Assembly (NCBI GenBank): GCA_033439295.1
Contig: JAVTLE010000011.1
Location: 558,082 to 622,081, forward strand
DNA: 64,000 nucleotides
Direction: 5' to 3'
Source: Deuterostichococcus epilithicus
Taxonomy: Eukaryota > Chlorophyta > Trebouxiophyceae > Prasiolales > Stichococcaceae
This document shows positions 1 to 11,600 of this stretch, piece by piece. The notes under the pieces are model-generated. The model was not told the DNA's origin, searched no databases, and was given only the letters and a program-made list of their open reading frames with translations. The position numbers were made by a program, and so were the translations under genes. The stretch's first letter is position 1; each line of letters starts with the position of its first letter.

Positions 1-3000
1 CGGTCGTGAGCATGATCCTCACCACGACGCACCCCAACGGCACCTTCACGCCGCAGGTCAGCGGTCCCTCCAGAGAGCGGCCGGGCGTGAGGCGAGGGCA
101 CTAGCGCCGCCGATTTTCTGCTGCATTGTTGCCAGCATGACAGCAGCATACGCTTGTGGCCGTGCTACCCTTTTGTTGCTGCCGCCCCTGTGATTGCAGA
201 TGGACATGGGAGCTGGTGCAGGCAGACAATAAGGATTTGCGCTCCAGCGCTTCGTCACCCCTGCTGAGTGAATCCGTCTGTGCCTCGCAGAATCTGACGG
301 ACCTGCTGCAGCCCACCGCTGCAACACACCTGGCAGACACTGGCGTTGCAGGCAACGCCGCGGTCTTCGTGTCTTATGCGCAGTTTCCGCCCTTTGGGGT
401 GAGTTGTGCGTGGCGCGCTCCCTTGTGCGTGTGATGATTTGACGGTCTGCAGGCATGCTGCATGCCGCCTTGCTACCGCCTTGGCAAGCCTCGCACAACC
501 TAGGCAGGAGCGGTGGCAGGAACCATACCGCCTTGCTCCCGCAAGCCGAGCCTCAGCCAGGCAGCGTCGCACAGAGGTGCCCTTTGACCTGCTGATTCAG
601 TGCATATGTTGTGTTTCATGCCTGCAGCGCTGAGACCTCACACTGCGTGTCATTCTCTGCGTGCAGGACCCAGCGGCCCTCGCAGCTCGTCCCGTCAGCT
701 CAGTGCCGCTGTGAGTGCATGCACCGCAATGTGTCCTCGATTTTCCTGCACGCCCGATGGTCCCTCAGCTAGGCAGCGCCCGCAGGGGGTTTTATTCAAG
801 CAGCTTCCCGAACTGCTTGACATAAGTGCCGTGCCGTGCCTGTCCGGTTTGGTCAGCAGATGCTCATGGAGTACGTGTCTTCTTTACAACGCACAAGCAA
901 CCGGCAAGCAGCTTCTGTCTTCTCCAACTTTGATGGGTCCGATCTGTGGTGAAGGTTTCCGAATGCCATGCAGGCCTGATATAATTACGAGTGCAGTGGA
1001 GGGTGGTGGTGGCGGTCTGGGCCCTGGGGGCATTGCGGACGTTGCCATAGGCGCGCTGGCTGCCGTGGCGCTTGTCATCGGTGTTACAGGTGATCTGGGC
1101 GCAAACCTGCTGTCAGAGTGGGCAAAAAGTGGGTGACTGCTTCACAGCAGCCTTGGACACAGCTGTGCTGAAACACATGGCAGGCGCCATGACGACCCAC
1201 TGGTTGCTCCATCTTCGCTGCTGACGCCCTGGACTGCTCAGCAGGCTGCAACACCCATTGCTGATATTTCATGGTGGCTGTCCTCGCAGCTGTGCTCATC
1301 CATCGGCGGCGCCGCATAGCACAAGGCTTGATGGAAGGTTGGTTCCTTCCACCTTCCATGTTGATGCATTGAACCTCCTCACGGAAGTTGCACTGTGTTC
1401 TACTTGATGCCTGGCAACAGAAGGGGGGATGGTTGAAAGGGTAGATGCAATTAGATCCACCTGTCTGTGGCGGGTGCGGGACCTGCTTCTCAGCCGACTA
1501 CCCGTACCGACGCTGTGGCACCTCTGGCCTCGCTCGGAAGGGCGCGCCAGCTTCGCCAATGCTGCCGCCCACGTACACGATGCCGGCAAACATGCTGACA
1601 CGTCTTTGCGAGCCCCAGTCCAAAATCAGGTCGCTCAAGACGTGTATCTAAATGTCTGGCTGCAGGCAAGGGCGGGCACAAGCTGGGCGGGTTCGACCAG
1701 CAGCTGCAGGGCTGGTTCATCCCGCCAGAGGTCATTCAAATCTGCAAGCACGCCGACGGCCGCGAGTGGCTGCTCGGCGAGGGAGCGTACGGGCGGGTGA
1801 GGCTTTCCTAGCTACAGGAACGTGACGCGATGCGATGTTGAGGGCAACAGTCGACGCATCGTGCACTGGCCGCGAACGTCCTGTCAACAGTTCACAATAT
1901 TTACGAAGTCTCCCCGTCATGCGGCAGCCAAGGGTCAGGCGCCCCACCCGATAGTGTACCAGACCCTCAATGATTGCAGGCCCGGCGCACTGTTGGGCGC
2001 TTGGAGGAGATGCCTCTGCACTCAGACAAGAGTGCCGTGCATGCTACCCATGGAATGCCGCCCGGAAGTTTCCCTCCGCAATGCGTAGGTGTTCAAGACG
2101 CTGCGAGGCGGAGTGCAGGACGTTGCCGTGAAGCAGCTCATCCACAATGGCGATGGCCAGCTGGCGCAATTCATTGCGGTGCGGCTCCCTAGCAGTCGCA
2201 TCCACATGAGCCGTGCTATATGCGCTGTGCAGGCGTTGAAAACCCTCATCTCGCCGCCGGCTCTGAAGCACCAGCGTCACTGCTAGCACCACCAGGCAGC
2301 ATGATGCCTCAGCAGTCTGTGAGCGCAGCACGTCTGTGACCGCAGCAAACGTCTCAGAGGTCAAAGCAGAACGCGAGCTGACAGGGAGGCATGCTCCGCT
2401 GCAGGAGGTGGGCATCTTGAAGGGCTTGAATTACGATCGCAACATTGTGCAGTTTTACGGCGCCTGCATCCAGGAGGGCGCGCATCCCATGCTCGTAACT
2501 GAATACATGGAGGGTGAGATCGAAGCTGGCAAACACTACCCGCATGATGCAATGGGCTGCACCTTTCTGGCTGCTGGCAGCGCAATGCAAGTGACTACCG
2601 CGCTGCCGCTGCCATCAGGCGCCTCGAGCTCACAGTCAGCCGCATGTCCCATATGGGTGGCAGTGCCGGTCACCTTCAGGTGGCCGGCTCATGGCTCGGG
2701 GGACAATGACAGCAAGGCGAAAACGATCATACTGACACAAAGGGCGACCTTCTGTGGTACAACATGGGGCACCGAATCGCGCTAGACATTGCTCGCGGCC
2801 TCTACTTCCTGCACTCACGCGAGGTAACAAGTCGGTCCTGGATGCTCCTGGATGCGACATCTGCAGTGTTGCAGCAGGAACCTTCAAAACATGAGTGCGC
2901 GCAGTCGAATCCTCTTGGCTGCACAGCAGTACGTGCAGCTGCGCAGCTGCATTTCAAGCTGCACGGCAGCAGACGGCATGCCTCTTGTTAGCCCAGTGCC

Positions 3001-4688
3001 GATATGCGCAACCGCCTCCGCTGTGCGGCAGGTTAGTGCCATCAATCACAAAATGGATGAGATTGACATTCTTTTTGTTTTAGGTGATGCACAGCGATCT
3101 GAAGTCCAAGAACGTGCTGCTCAACGGCGCCACGAATGCCAAGATCAGCGACGTTGGCCTGGCGCAGCTCGTCAACGCGGACTCTGACGAGTCCAAAGTC
3201 CTCGCATGTGGGTGTCCGGCACGGTCCATCTTGCCAGTCTTCACATTCCTCGCCGCTGCCGGGCCAGTTGACACGCCTACCTTTGCTTGCGGTGGCGTGT
3301 GTCAATGAGGTTGGCGGCAGCCACACGCTGAGTGCGTCTGCTCGATGACCACAAGCGTGCCACGATCGGAACTTGAAGCGCACTCGCGACCCCGTGCAGG
3401 GACGCTCGCCTGCGCCTCGCCCGAGACCATCCTGGGTCTGGACTGCTCACTGAAGTCGGACATCTACAGGTGCGCCATTAATAATGCATGTCGTGTGTTG
3501 AACATCAGCAACATCCCAAAGTCCTGGGTTGCATGAAGGTCCGCTGGGGGTGTCCAGGCTCTCTTCACTCCAAGATCAGCGCAACGGCCGCAATTTACAG
3601 CTGGGTGCATACAGATGCAGCGGCATGCTAGCTGAATTTGTGCCCGTCCCTGCTGCAGCTTTGGTATCATTCTGTGGGAGATTGTGACGGGGATCACGCC
3701 CACAACACGCGGCAAGATGCCAAAGCCCGAGGTGATGCACTTCCCGCACCTGACGCCCCACTAGGGTTCAGGAATAACATGTGGCACTGACGCAGCCGCA
3801 GTCCAAGGGCAGCCCGCATGGCTCGACGACGTGACCCCTGCTGCTCTCCGGTGCCAACCTGTGGGCTCGGTCGGTAATGCGCATGGGGGCCGCAGGTGCC
3901 GCAGCAGTGCCCAGCCGCAATCTGGGACCTCATTCAAGAGTGCTTCGCGGAGAAGCCCGGAGCCCGCCCATCAGCCAAAGAGGTGCGCCGGTTTACCTGT
4001 GCGCGGCCCCATGTAGAGACTCGTTGTTGCGGCCGGCTCGTGCTACATCACCAGCACGATGCAGCGATACAGTAATGACCTTGAGCCATCAGACTGCTTT
4101 TCGGGCCGCTTGTGCGCTCTAGCCTGCAATCCGACCTGACGTGCAGCCCTGCCGCCTGCGGTGCAGTGCTTTGCCCGGATGCATGCGGCGTGCCCAGCAC
4201 CCCGCCTGCTCGCCAGCGCCTCCTGGGGCATCCCAGGGGCCAGCAACTCCTTCACGATGCCACCGAGCAGCGACGGCCGCAGGCGTAGCAGCGATGGCGG
4301 CCGCCTCGGCGTCGACGGCAGCCGCAGCGGCGGCGAAGAGCGCCGCCGCAGCGCCGACGGCCGACCGCAGCCCAGTAACAGCAGCAGAGGCGGCACACCG
4401 GATGGCGCCGCCCGCATCGGCCAGCCGGCCAGTAAGCATGCCGCTAGCGCAGGCGGGCGGCAGCCCGGTAGCACCATGAGCGACAGTGCGGGCAACGACA
4501 TTGCGATGTCGCCACCGGAGACCGCTGAGGCGCCCTGTGCACCCTTCAACCCGTTTTCAGTGGCTGCCGATCACGCCTGGAGTGTGAATCTGGAGCCAGT
4601 GGATGCGTCACCGTCCGCAACGCAGTCTGCGGCGGCTACAGCGGGTGCAGATGGGCAGCCACTGTGCGCGGCTCCTGTTTTCCCGTGA
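1..4688 (+). CDS. Receptor-like TKL protein kinase A (5' partial)
   Basis: The N-terminus lies off the left edge. About 14 GT-AG exons can be traced. Exons to 57, 291-399 and 666-711 give ectodomain sequence with no named domain. Exon 973-1089 encodes a Gly-rich linker and one membrane helix (IADVAIGALAAVALVIGV), and the next exon opens with the stop-transfer HRRRR. The kinase domain follows: P-loop GEGAYGR (1667-1795), VAVK (2089-2178), VQFYGAC to YMEG (2405-2513), MHSDLKSKNVLL and DVG (from about 3085), SPE (about 3400), FGIILWEIVTG (about 3660) and the last helices (about 3894-3981). Ser/Thr or dual kinase activity is expected from the TKL family. Oddities are DVG for DFG, HSD for HRD, and a loss of about 12 residues after GDL near 2745. 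The Ser/Arg/Gly-rich tail (4165-4688) holds an NPF motif. It is tandem with, and paralogous to, the gene at 5687. The substrate is unknown. Confidence 0.85.
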
Positions 4689-5686
4689 TTGCCCCGGCGT
4701 CAGCCACTCTTCCCGAGCTGGATGTTCCAGGAGTCAATGGCGGCATCATGTCCGGTGGCGACAGCACCGCGGGCGCCGCTGTGCGTGGCTCCTCACAGAG
4801 CGGAGTGGCGGAAGCAGTAGGTAGCCGGCAAATGCTGCATCCAGTTAGTTGTGCGACCTTTGAAGTTGTTGTCTTGAATCGAGTCGTGGGGAAGTAGGTA
4901 GAGGTAGAGACGCTTGCTGACAGCATTGCTCAAGCAGCATAGGTAGATGACAAGGTGTAGTAAGAGCTCATAGGGTCCTCCAGCGGTCCTGTCTGCCAGA
5001 GGAGGCGCCGCCGTGAGCTGTAGCCGTGTTGTCCAAGTGTGCCGCCAAACAACAAATGCAAAAGGCCGCGTCAACCAGAGAGGTCCTGAGCCGTTTAGCG
5101 TATGAGGGGCGTAGATATCTTGAGATCCAGATTTCCTTCCATGCGTCAGCATATGTCAAGGGCCGGCAGTACAACAGTTGTTTGACTGGCGACTTAAAGG
5201 CTGCGCCGTGGTCGGAATGCAGTGTCATGCGGCATGCCCGATGCGGTCAGTATTTCATTATTTGCTTTGCCATACATGTGTCATCTGCTGACCGCTCTAG
5301 CGTGTGGTTTGAGCATTGGCAACCGTACCAGCACCAACGACCTACAGGCCAGCCAGATTTCTCGAATGACTTGAGCGCCCGGATGCAGGCTTTGGATTTT
5401 TGATGATGAGCTGCCCGTTTGCAAGTCAGCGCGGGGGGTGCGGTCAGCTCCTGCGTGTTTCGTGGTGTCCTTTTGTCCTTTTTGGATAGTCGATTCGGCA
5501 TCCGCTGGGCGCAGGCGCAGGGCAATTGGAGAAAACCTGTGGGCTGAGCTGTGCATCTCTCTACATTGCGTTGCTCCTGAACCCAGGGAGCTGAAGTCCT
5601 TCTGACAACGCCATCCCGGCGGACCAGGTGCACAGTCACTTCGTGCCAAGTGCCAAGGATCCGCAAGGGAGCTGCTCTGCGGCAGG
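4689..5686. other. Intergenic spacer between kinases A and B
   Basis: About 1 kb lies between the stop of kinase A and the ATG of kinase B. It presumably holds the 3' UTR of A and the promoter of B. I see no repeat, RNA gene or convincing exon. The open frames on both strands are short and show no family resemblance. Confidence 0.5.
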
Positions 5687-8600
5687 ATGATGCATCGAAG
5701 ACGCTCAGTTCACGCGCTGGTTCACGTGACAGCCGTCCTTTGCTTGCTGGCCACGCCCGCACGCGGCGCTCAGGCCGGCAGTGACGGCAGCCTTGTCGGC
5801 GCGGCCATGGCATCGGTCGCAGCATCAGCCTCGAGCCTGCGCATTGGTGCACATCGGATCAGTCTGCAGCGTGGTGTTCGGAGCCTAAAGCCACATGCCC
5901 ACGCTGCGGCAGCGGCAAACGAGGGCCGGCAGGTCGGCTTGGCTGCGCGGCTGCATGCGGCGTCAGGTGCGCCGACGCCTGGTGGGTCCAGTAATCCGTC
6001 CCAAACTTTGGAGAAGACCAACTTTCGGTGTCAATTGTTCATTGTGTTGTTTGCCGGCGACCTGGTACACTTTGATGATGGGCTGTCCAATCGAGATATT
6101 CTGCATCTTGCAGACCTGTTTGGCGGCACCACATTGGCGTCAGAGGTGCTCAAACCCGGAGAAGTGCCTGCTGGAACCTTCGCGCCGTACTTCAATGTCA
6201 CCTGGCGTGTGAGTTAATCTCGATCACACCGCCTGAGTCGATGACAAAATCATGCCTTCCACCGTGGACCTGTGCCCGTCCTGTGATTTGCTGAAGCACG
6301 CCTGAGGCTGCCGCGGAACCTGGCATCATGCTGCATCACGGCAAATGTTCGATCTGTCAGGCACGTCAGCCTTGAAGGCGGTTGTCTGGTCACGCAGATT
6401 GCGGGCGCCCAGCTCCTGCCGGCAAACGAACGCCTGCGCATGGCCATTCGGCGCAGCTTCGACTCGGTGTTTGCGCCGCTGCACTTCGAGATCAGCGTCA
6501 CCATCGCCGCATCGAAGTCTGCGCCTGTCGCCAAGGCCACAAGTAAGTACTCTACAATTGCTCTAGCACATGGCCTTGCTCTATCGGTCTTTCGCTCTCG
6601 CCTTGGAGCAGCGCACGCAAAGTGGTGGAGCAGCACACAGCGGAAGCAGTAGCAGCAGCAGCGGCGCCTGATGTAGCGCAGCTCGGTGCTGCTGCTGCTG
6701 ACAAAAACGGTTGAAGGCCCTGACGCGGCCGATGCCACCGCCACAGCCGTCGATCTGAAGGGCCAGTGCGCCGCACATCACCTGACCGCCAAAGCACTAC
6801 AGGCCAGCAATGCGGCAGCGAGCGGCCAGGCTGCTCCTGGCATGGCAGCGGAGGACGGCGGCCAGCTGAATGGGGTCGCCAGCACCCCTTGCATGGGCTG
6901 CAGCCAAGGGCCAGCTTGCTGGCGGCAATCACGGCCCACTTCGGCGGCATGGGGGCAACCCAGTGACAGTGTTTGCGAGTTCAGCTGTGCCACGGCGATT
7001 GGCGTGAGTTGCATCTTCTTGCCTGGTGTGCATCAGGATCAAGCACTGTCAAGGCTGAGCAGGTCAGGTTAGCAATGAAGGCCAACATGTGGATGCCACA
7101 GGATTCGGGAGCAATGTTTCGAGGGTTTCGCCGCCGCGTGATGCTGTCCGGCTGCACGTAGGCGCCAGCCGGTTGGCGGCAGCGGGCCACCCCCCGCCTC
7201 GAGCGGCCAGCAGCCGGAAGCTGCTGCAGGCAGTGCCGCCGAGCTGGGATGCGGCAGCGCTGGTGGACTTCCGTTCGGTCGACGCTGTGGGGCGCGTCGG
7301 CCTCGCACGAAACTCGGTTCTCGACATGAACTCGTTCTCGTCGCGGGCGCGGCAGAGGGCGGTGCTGTCGCAGTCGCTCAGCACCATCACCGGCTTCCAG
7401 ACGGTAAGCAAACCTCAGCCTGCCTCGTGACTGCCGACGAATGCTGTGCTGCGTAATGGCAAGCGCAGCGGCAACAGGCATTCGGAGCTGTATGCTGCCA
7501 AACCCCTGAAAAAGGCACAGCTTTGCGCAAATCATCAACCTAGATCTGATGGCCTGCCCACGTGTGGTCGTAGCAACTGGTGCACACCATGCGATGACGG
7601 TGCACACACAATGCCGAAATGCAGGCCCAGTTCCTCCCAGTTACGCTGGACCCGGAACCGAATTACAGCGTAATTGGCGCTCGCCTGCCCACTGCTTACT
7701 CCTTCCAGCAGGGGACGACCTTCACAGTGCAGCTGCTGGTGCGATTCCGCAAACCCTCCCTTCCCCTCTGTGTGCATGCCCGCACCGGCATGCAGAGCTG
7801 TTTGGCAGCATGAAGTTGATGCTTCGCACCGCCTCAGGTTGCGCTGCTGCCGACCAGTGCGGGGGTCTCAGACACCTTGTGAGCATTGCATGAGCAGTTG
7901 ACACCCCTCTGCTTGCATCCAGGCCGGAGAAAGATTGCACTTTCTGGCTTTGGTAAATGACAAAGCGAGAGCAGCCTTTGCACGGTGGTCAAATGGTTGG
8001 GTCAGTGTCAGGGCTTCACATGTTCACCAAAAGCTGTCAGACCTTTCCGAGATGCTGGTATCATCTGTCAGCGCGCAGGACTTGCATAATCCCAACTGCG
8101 CCGCATGCCTCGAACTACCAACAGTCCCGCTGAACACTGTGCAACGGTTTTGGTGCCGCAGCTGGCGGGCCAGGGCGTGGCGCCCGTGCCGGTGGAGGCG
8201 CAGACGGCCTTCACTGTGGCAGCTGAAGCGGACGTGCTGCAGTTCTCCACTGCGCGCATCACCAGCGTCGCCGAGGCGGCAGATGGCTCGACGGCAACCC
8301 TGACCATGCTCGCCTGGGCCCAGGCCGGCCCCACGTCTAGCTCCCCCGAGGTGTGCACGCCTGGCATGCCAGGTGCCGCACTGCCCGCGCCGCCATGTGT
8401 ACGATCAGGAAGCTGCAGGCTGCAGTTTGGTCTGCAACACAACGAGCTGCTTGCATGCTGTCGATCAGGGTGTCTCAGCACTGACAACGACGCCAAGCTG
8501 CTGCCTTGCTGCCGCTGCAGCGGCTGGTTTTGGAGCTGCAGCTGCTCATGGAGAAGCAGCTGCAGGAAATCGGACCTGCCGGAGCCACCGTGCGTGTGAC

Positions 8601-11600
8601 GGCGCGGAAGGATCCCACGCCAACCCAGACGGTGCGAATGCGGCTGCTGCAACTCGATGGGGTCCACACTCTGCGTGTCAAATGCCACTCGTCAATGAAG
8701 ACAGCGTGCCAGTCGTAGTCTCGCCAGGCACCGCCTGGCCGCCGGCTTTGCAGGATGTTAGCAGGGGGGTCTGCGGCGGCTACACGGGCGACCACACGAC
8801 ATCATTGCTGTATGCTCGTACCCATTACGTCGATGTGTCCTGCCCATCTCGGCCTACGACTTATAAGCCCTATACAGGGAGACGCAGCTACATTGGAGCA
8901 GGAGCTGCTGTGCTTGATAACCCTGACCTGATCGTAACCTGCTGCTGTCGCCAAAACTGCAGTTTCCTCCGGGCACTGCCAACCAGACTGTGACATCGGT
9001 GCCGCTGGGGTGAGATGCCTTCTCTCATCGCCTGCAAGTGCCGCCCTTGCAAGTGCTTGTCGTAGGCTCACCAGAATTTTAGTGTGCTTGCAGCCGTTCA
9101 GCACCTGTGCCACCCTGCATAGTGAATTCCTAACAAAACACGGACCAGAACCGGCCTGCTACCCCGTATCCTGCAGGGGGGCCAGCAAAGCTTCCAGCGG
9201 CGGATCCCTGAGCAATGGCAGCATTGCTGGCATTGCAATCGCAGCAGTTGCCGCCATCGGCATGTGCGCTGCCGCCATTGCAGGTGGTGCGTCAATGCAA
9301 ATGCTGAAATGCTGATCCTGTCGTCGCAGCTGTGATTCATTTTGCTTGTGTTTGAAACCTTCAATACCTGTTTTCGATGAGTTGCATGCAAAGTCTCATC
9401 TGAACCATGCTGATGCCGCTGCTCTGCATATTTGTCAGCCACCGGGTTTGGCAATGTAGGCGATGTGCATTGCTGTAGGCGATCAAAAATCCTCCAAAAC
9501 TGCTGCGAGGCGACGGATGTACATGTTCTGGCTGCGTAGCATGCTGACTCACATGAATGCTGGGTTTCCTGCTCATAGTTCAAGTGTACATGAGGCGGCG
9601 ATGGAACAAGTATGCAGGTGCGCATTCGAGTTGATGAGTCGTTTAGCTGTCAGCAGCTTTGCAGCAGAGGACCACTACTGCCTAGCAAAGCAGCCGCTGA
9701 ACCAAACCCATCCATTGCAACATAGCGAGCCAACCGTCCTTGGTCGGTTCCCTGACAGCGTGCACACGACCTGCGCTGTGCGGCATTGCAATGGCTGGCA
9801 ACGTAGTCCAGTAACTCCCACGAGGCTTGCACAGGCTTACTTTGTCATCCAACTGAATCGAACCCACTATGGTGCAGGCAACAGTGGCAGCAGCCTGGGG
9901 CCCGCCCAATTCGACGAGCGGCTGCAGGGCTTCCTGGTCGCTCCAGAGGACATCCAGATCTGCAAGCACGATGATGGCAGCGAGTGGCTGCTGGTTTGAA
10001 ACAACCTCAACAGCTTTTGTTCGCAGTCTTGTGCGCTGCACGATTCACGGCAAGATGGTCATGGCGCTCCCTTGTTTCTGCGCTCGTCCGCTTGAAAACT
10101 CAAATCAAGTGGTTGACGGCCATGCAGGAGGCTGTGTGTGCTTTCTTTCTTGTGTGCATTCGTCTCACATCAGGCAACATGATCGACCGCTTGCGATTCC
10201 GTGCCCTGCCTGTCGTGTGGGCAGGACAGCCAGCATTTCCGCTGCTGCAACTGCAGGGCCCGGGCGCTTTCGGCAAGGTGTTCAAGGCGCTGCGGGGCGG
10301 TGTGCAGGACGTCGCCGTCAAGCAGCTGCTGCACACCGGCGACGGCGAGCTGGAAAAGTTTGTTGCGGTGGGTGGATTTCGTGCAGTTCCGAACCTGCAT
10401 TACTTCCAGGACCTGCACCTAGAGCGGCGCAACGGCGTGCGCCTAACTGTCTGCAGTTAGGCACCCCTGCAGTGGCAGCCGCCGCAGCCACTAATGCGCA
10501 GATGCTTGCAAGCGCGGCACCGGTTCCTGGGCATGTCTGCTGGTCTGTGTGCAGCCGGCAGCAGGCAGGTGCGACGCTGGGGCGCCTGACTCCTGCCGCA
10601 GGCCCCCTTGACGCCACTATGCATGTCGCGATGTTGCGCAGGAGGTGGGCACCCTGAAGGGCCTTAACTACGACCGCAACATCGTGCAGTTCTACGGCGC
10701 CTGCATCCAGGAGGGCACAGACCCCATGCTCGTCATCGAATTCATGGAGGGTACGCACGGCTCTGGTTTCTGAGAACCTGTCGATGAGAAAGAAGCACAC
10801 TCCCAGCGGCCTGCTGCCCTCTTCACGCTGCGCCCTTCACAAATCTGACGGCACGCATGCCATCCAATGTTTCAAGGTCTCAGCCTGCTGGAAAATGGGA
10901 TGTCAGCACTTCTCGGGCCTCTTGAGGCCAGTGCTCGCGCTCCACAGGAGGCGACCTGTGCTCAGCGCTCCAGGCCGACGCGACGGGGGAGCTAGGCTGG
11001 TACAAGCGTGGGCACCGCATCGCGCTGGATATTGCACGCGGCCTCTACTTCCTGCACTCCGTCGGGGTGCAGCGCCTCAACTGTTCCTCTGCGTACTCTT
11101 CCCCTGCCCATGTATACACACAATTCGACTGACTTCAATTAGTTGAATATGGTTTATGTCGTCAATGAAATCGTATACGCAGGTGATGCACGGCGATCTA
11201 AAGACCAAGAATGTGCTACTGACCGCCAACCTGGCCGCGGCGAAGGTTGCAGATGTGGGCCTCGCGCAGCTCATGGACGCGACGGGAGACCATTCAGCAA
11301 TGTTATCATGTGCGCCCTCTGTTCAGCTGCTGGGACATTCAATGAGCTGTCCGAGAGATCTATGCTCGACCAGTCTAAGCAGCGTGATCGCAAGAGTGCA
11401 CAGCAAACAATTGAACAACAACATATAGTCGGTGTGCTAAGGTGCCTGGCTGACAAAGACGTTTGCCTAATCAGGGACGTTCGCATATGCAGGTGCGACA
11501 GTAGTAAACTACATCATGACTTGTCCATCGGCGCCGCGGGTGCATATGGATATTCGTGCAGTGCTGCAACGCTTTGCAGCTGGTGGCTGAGAGTGAACCT

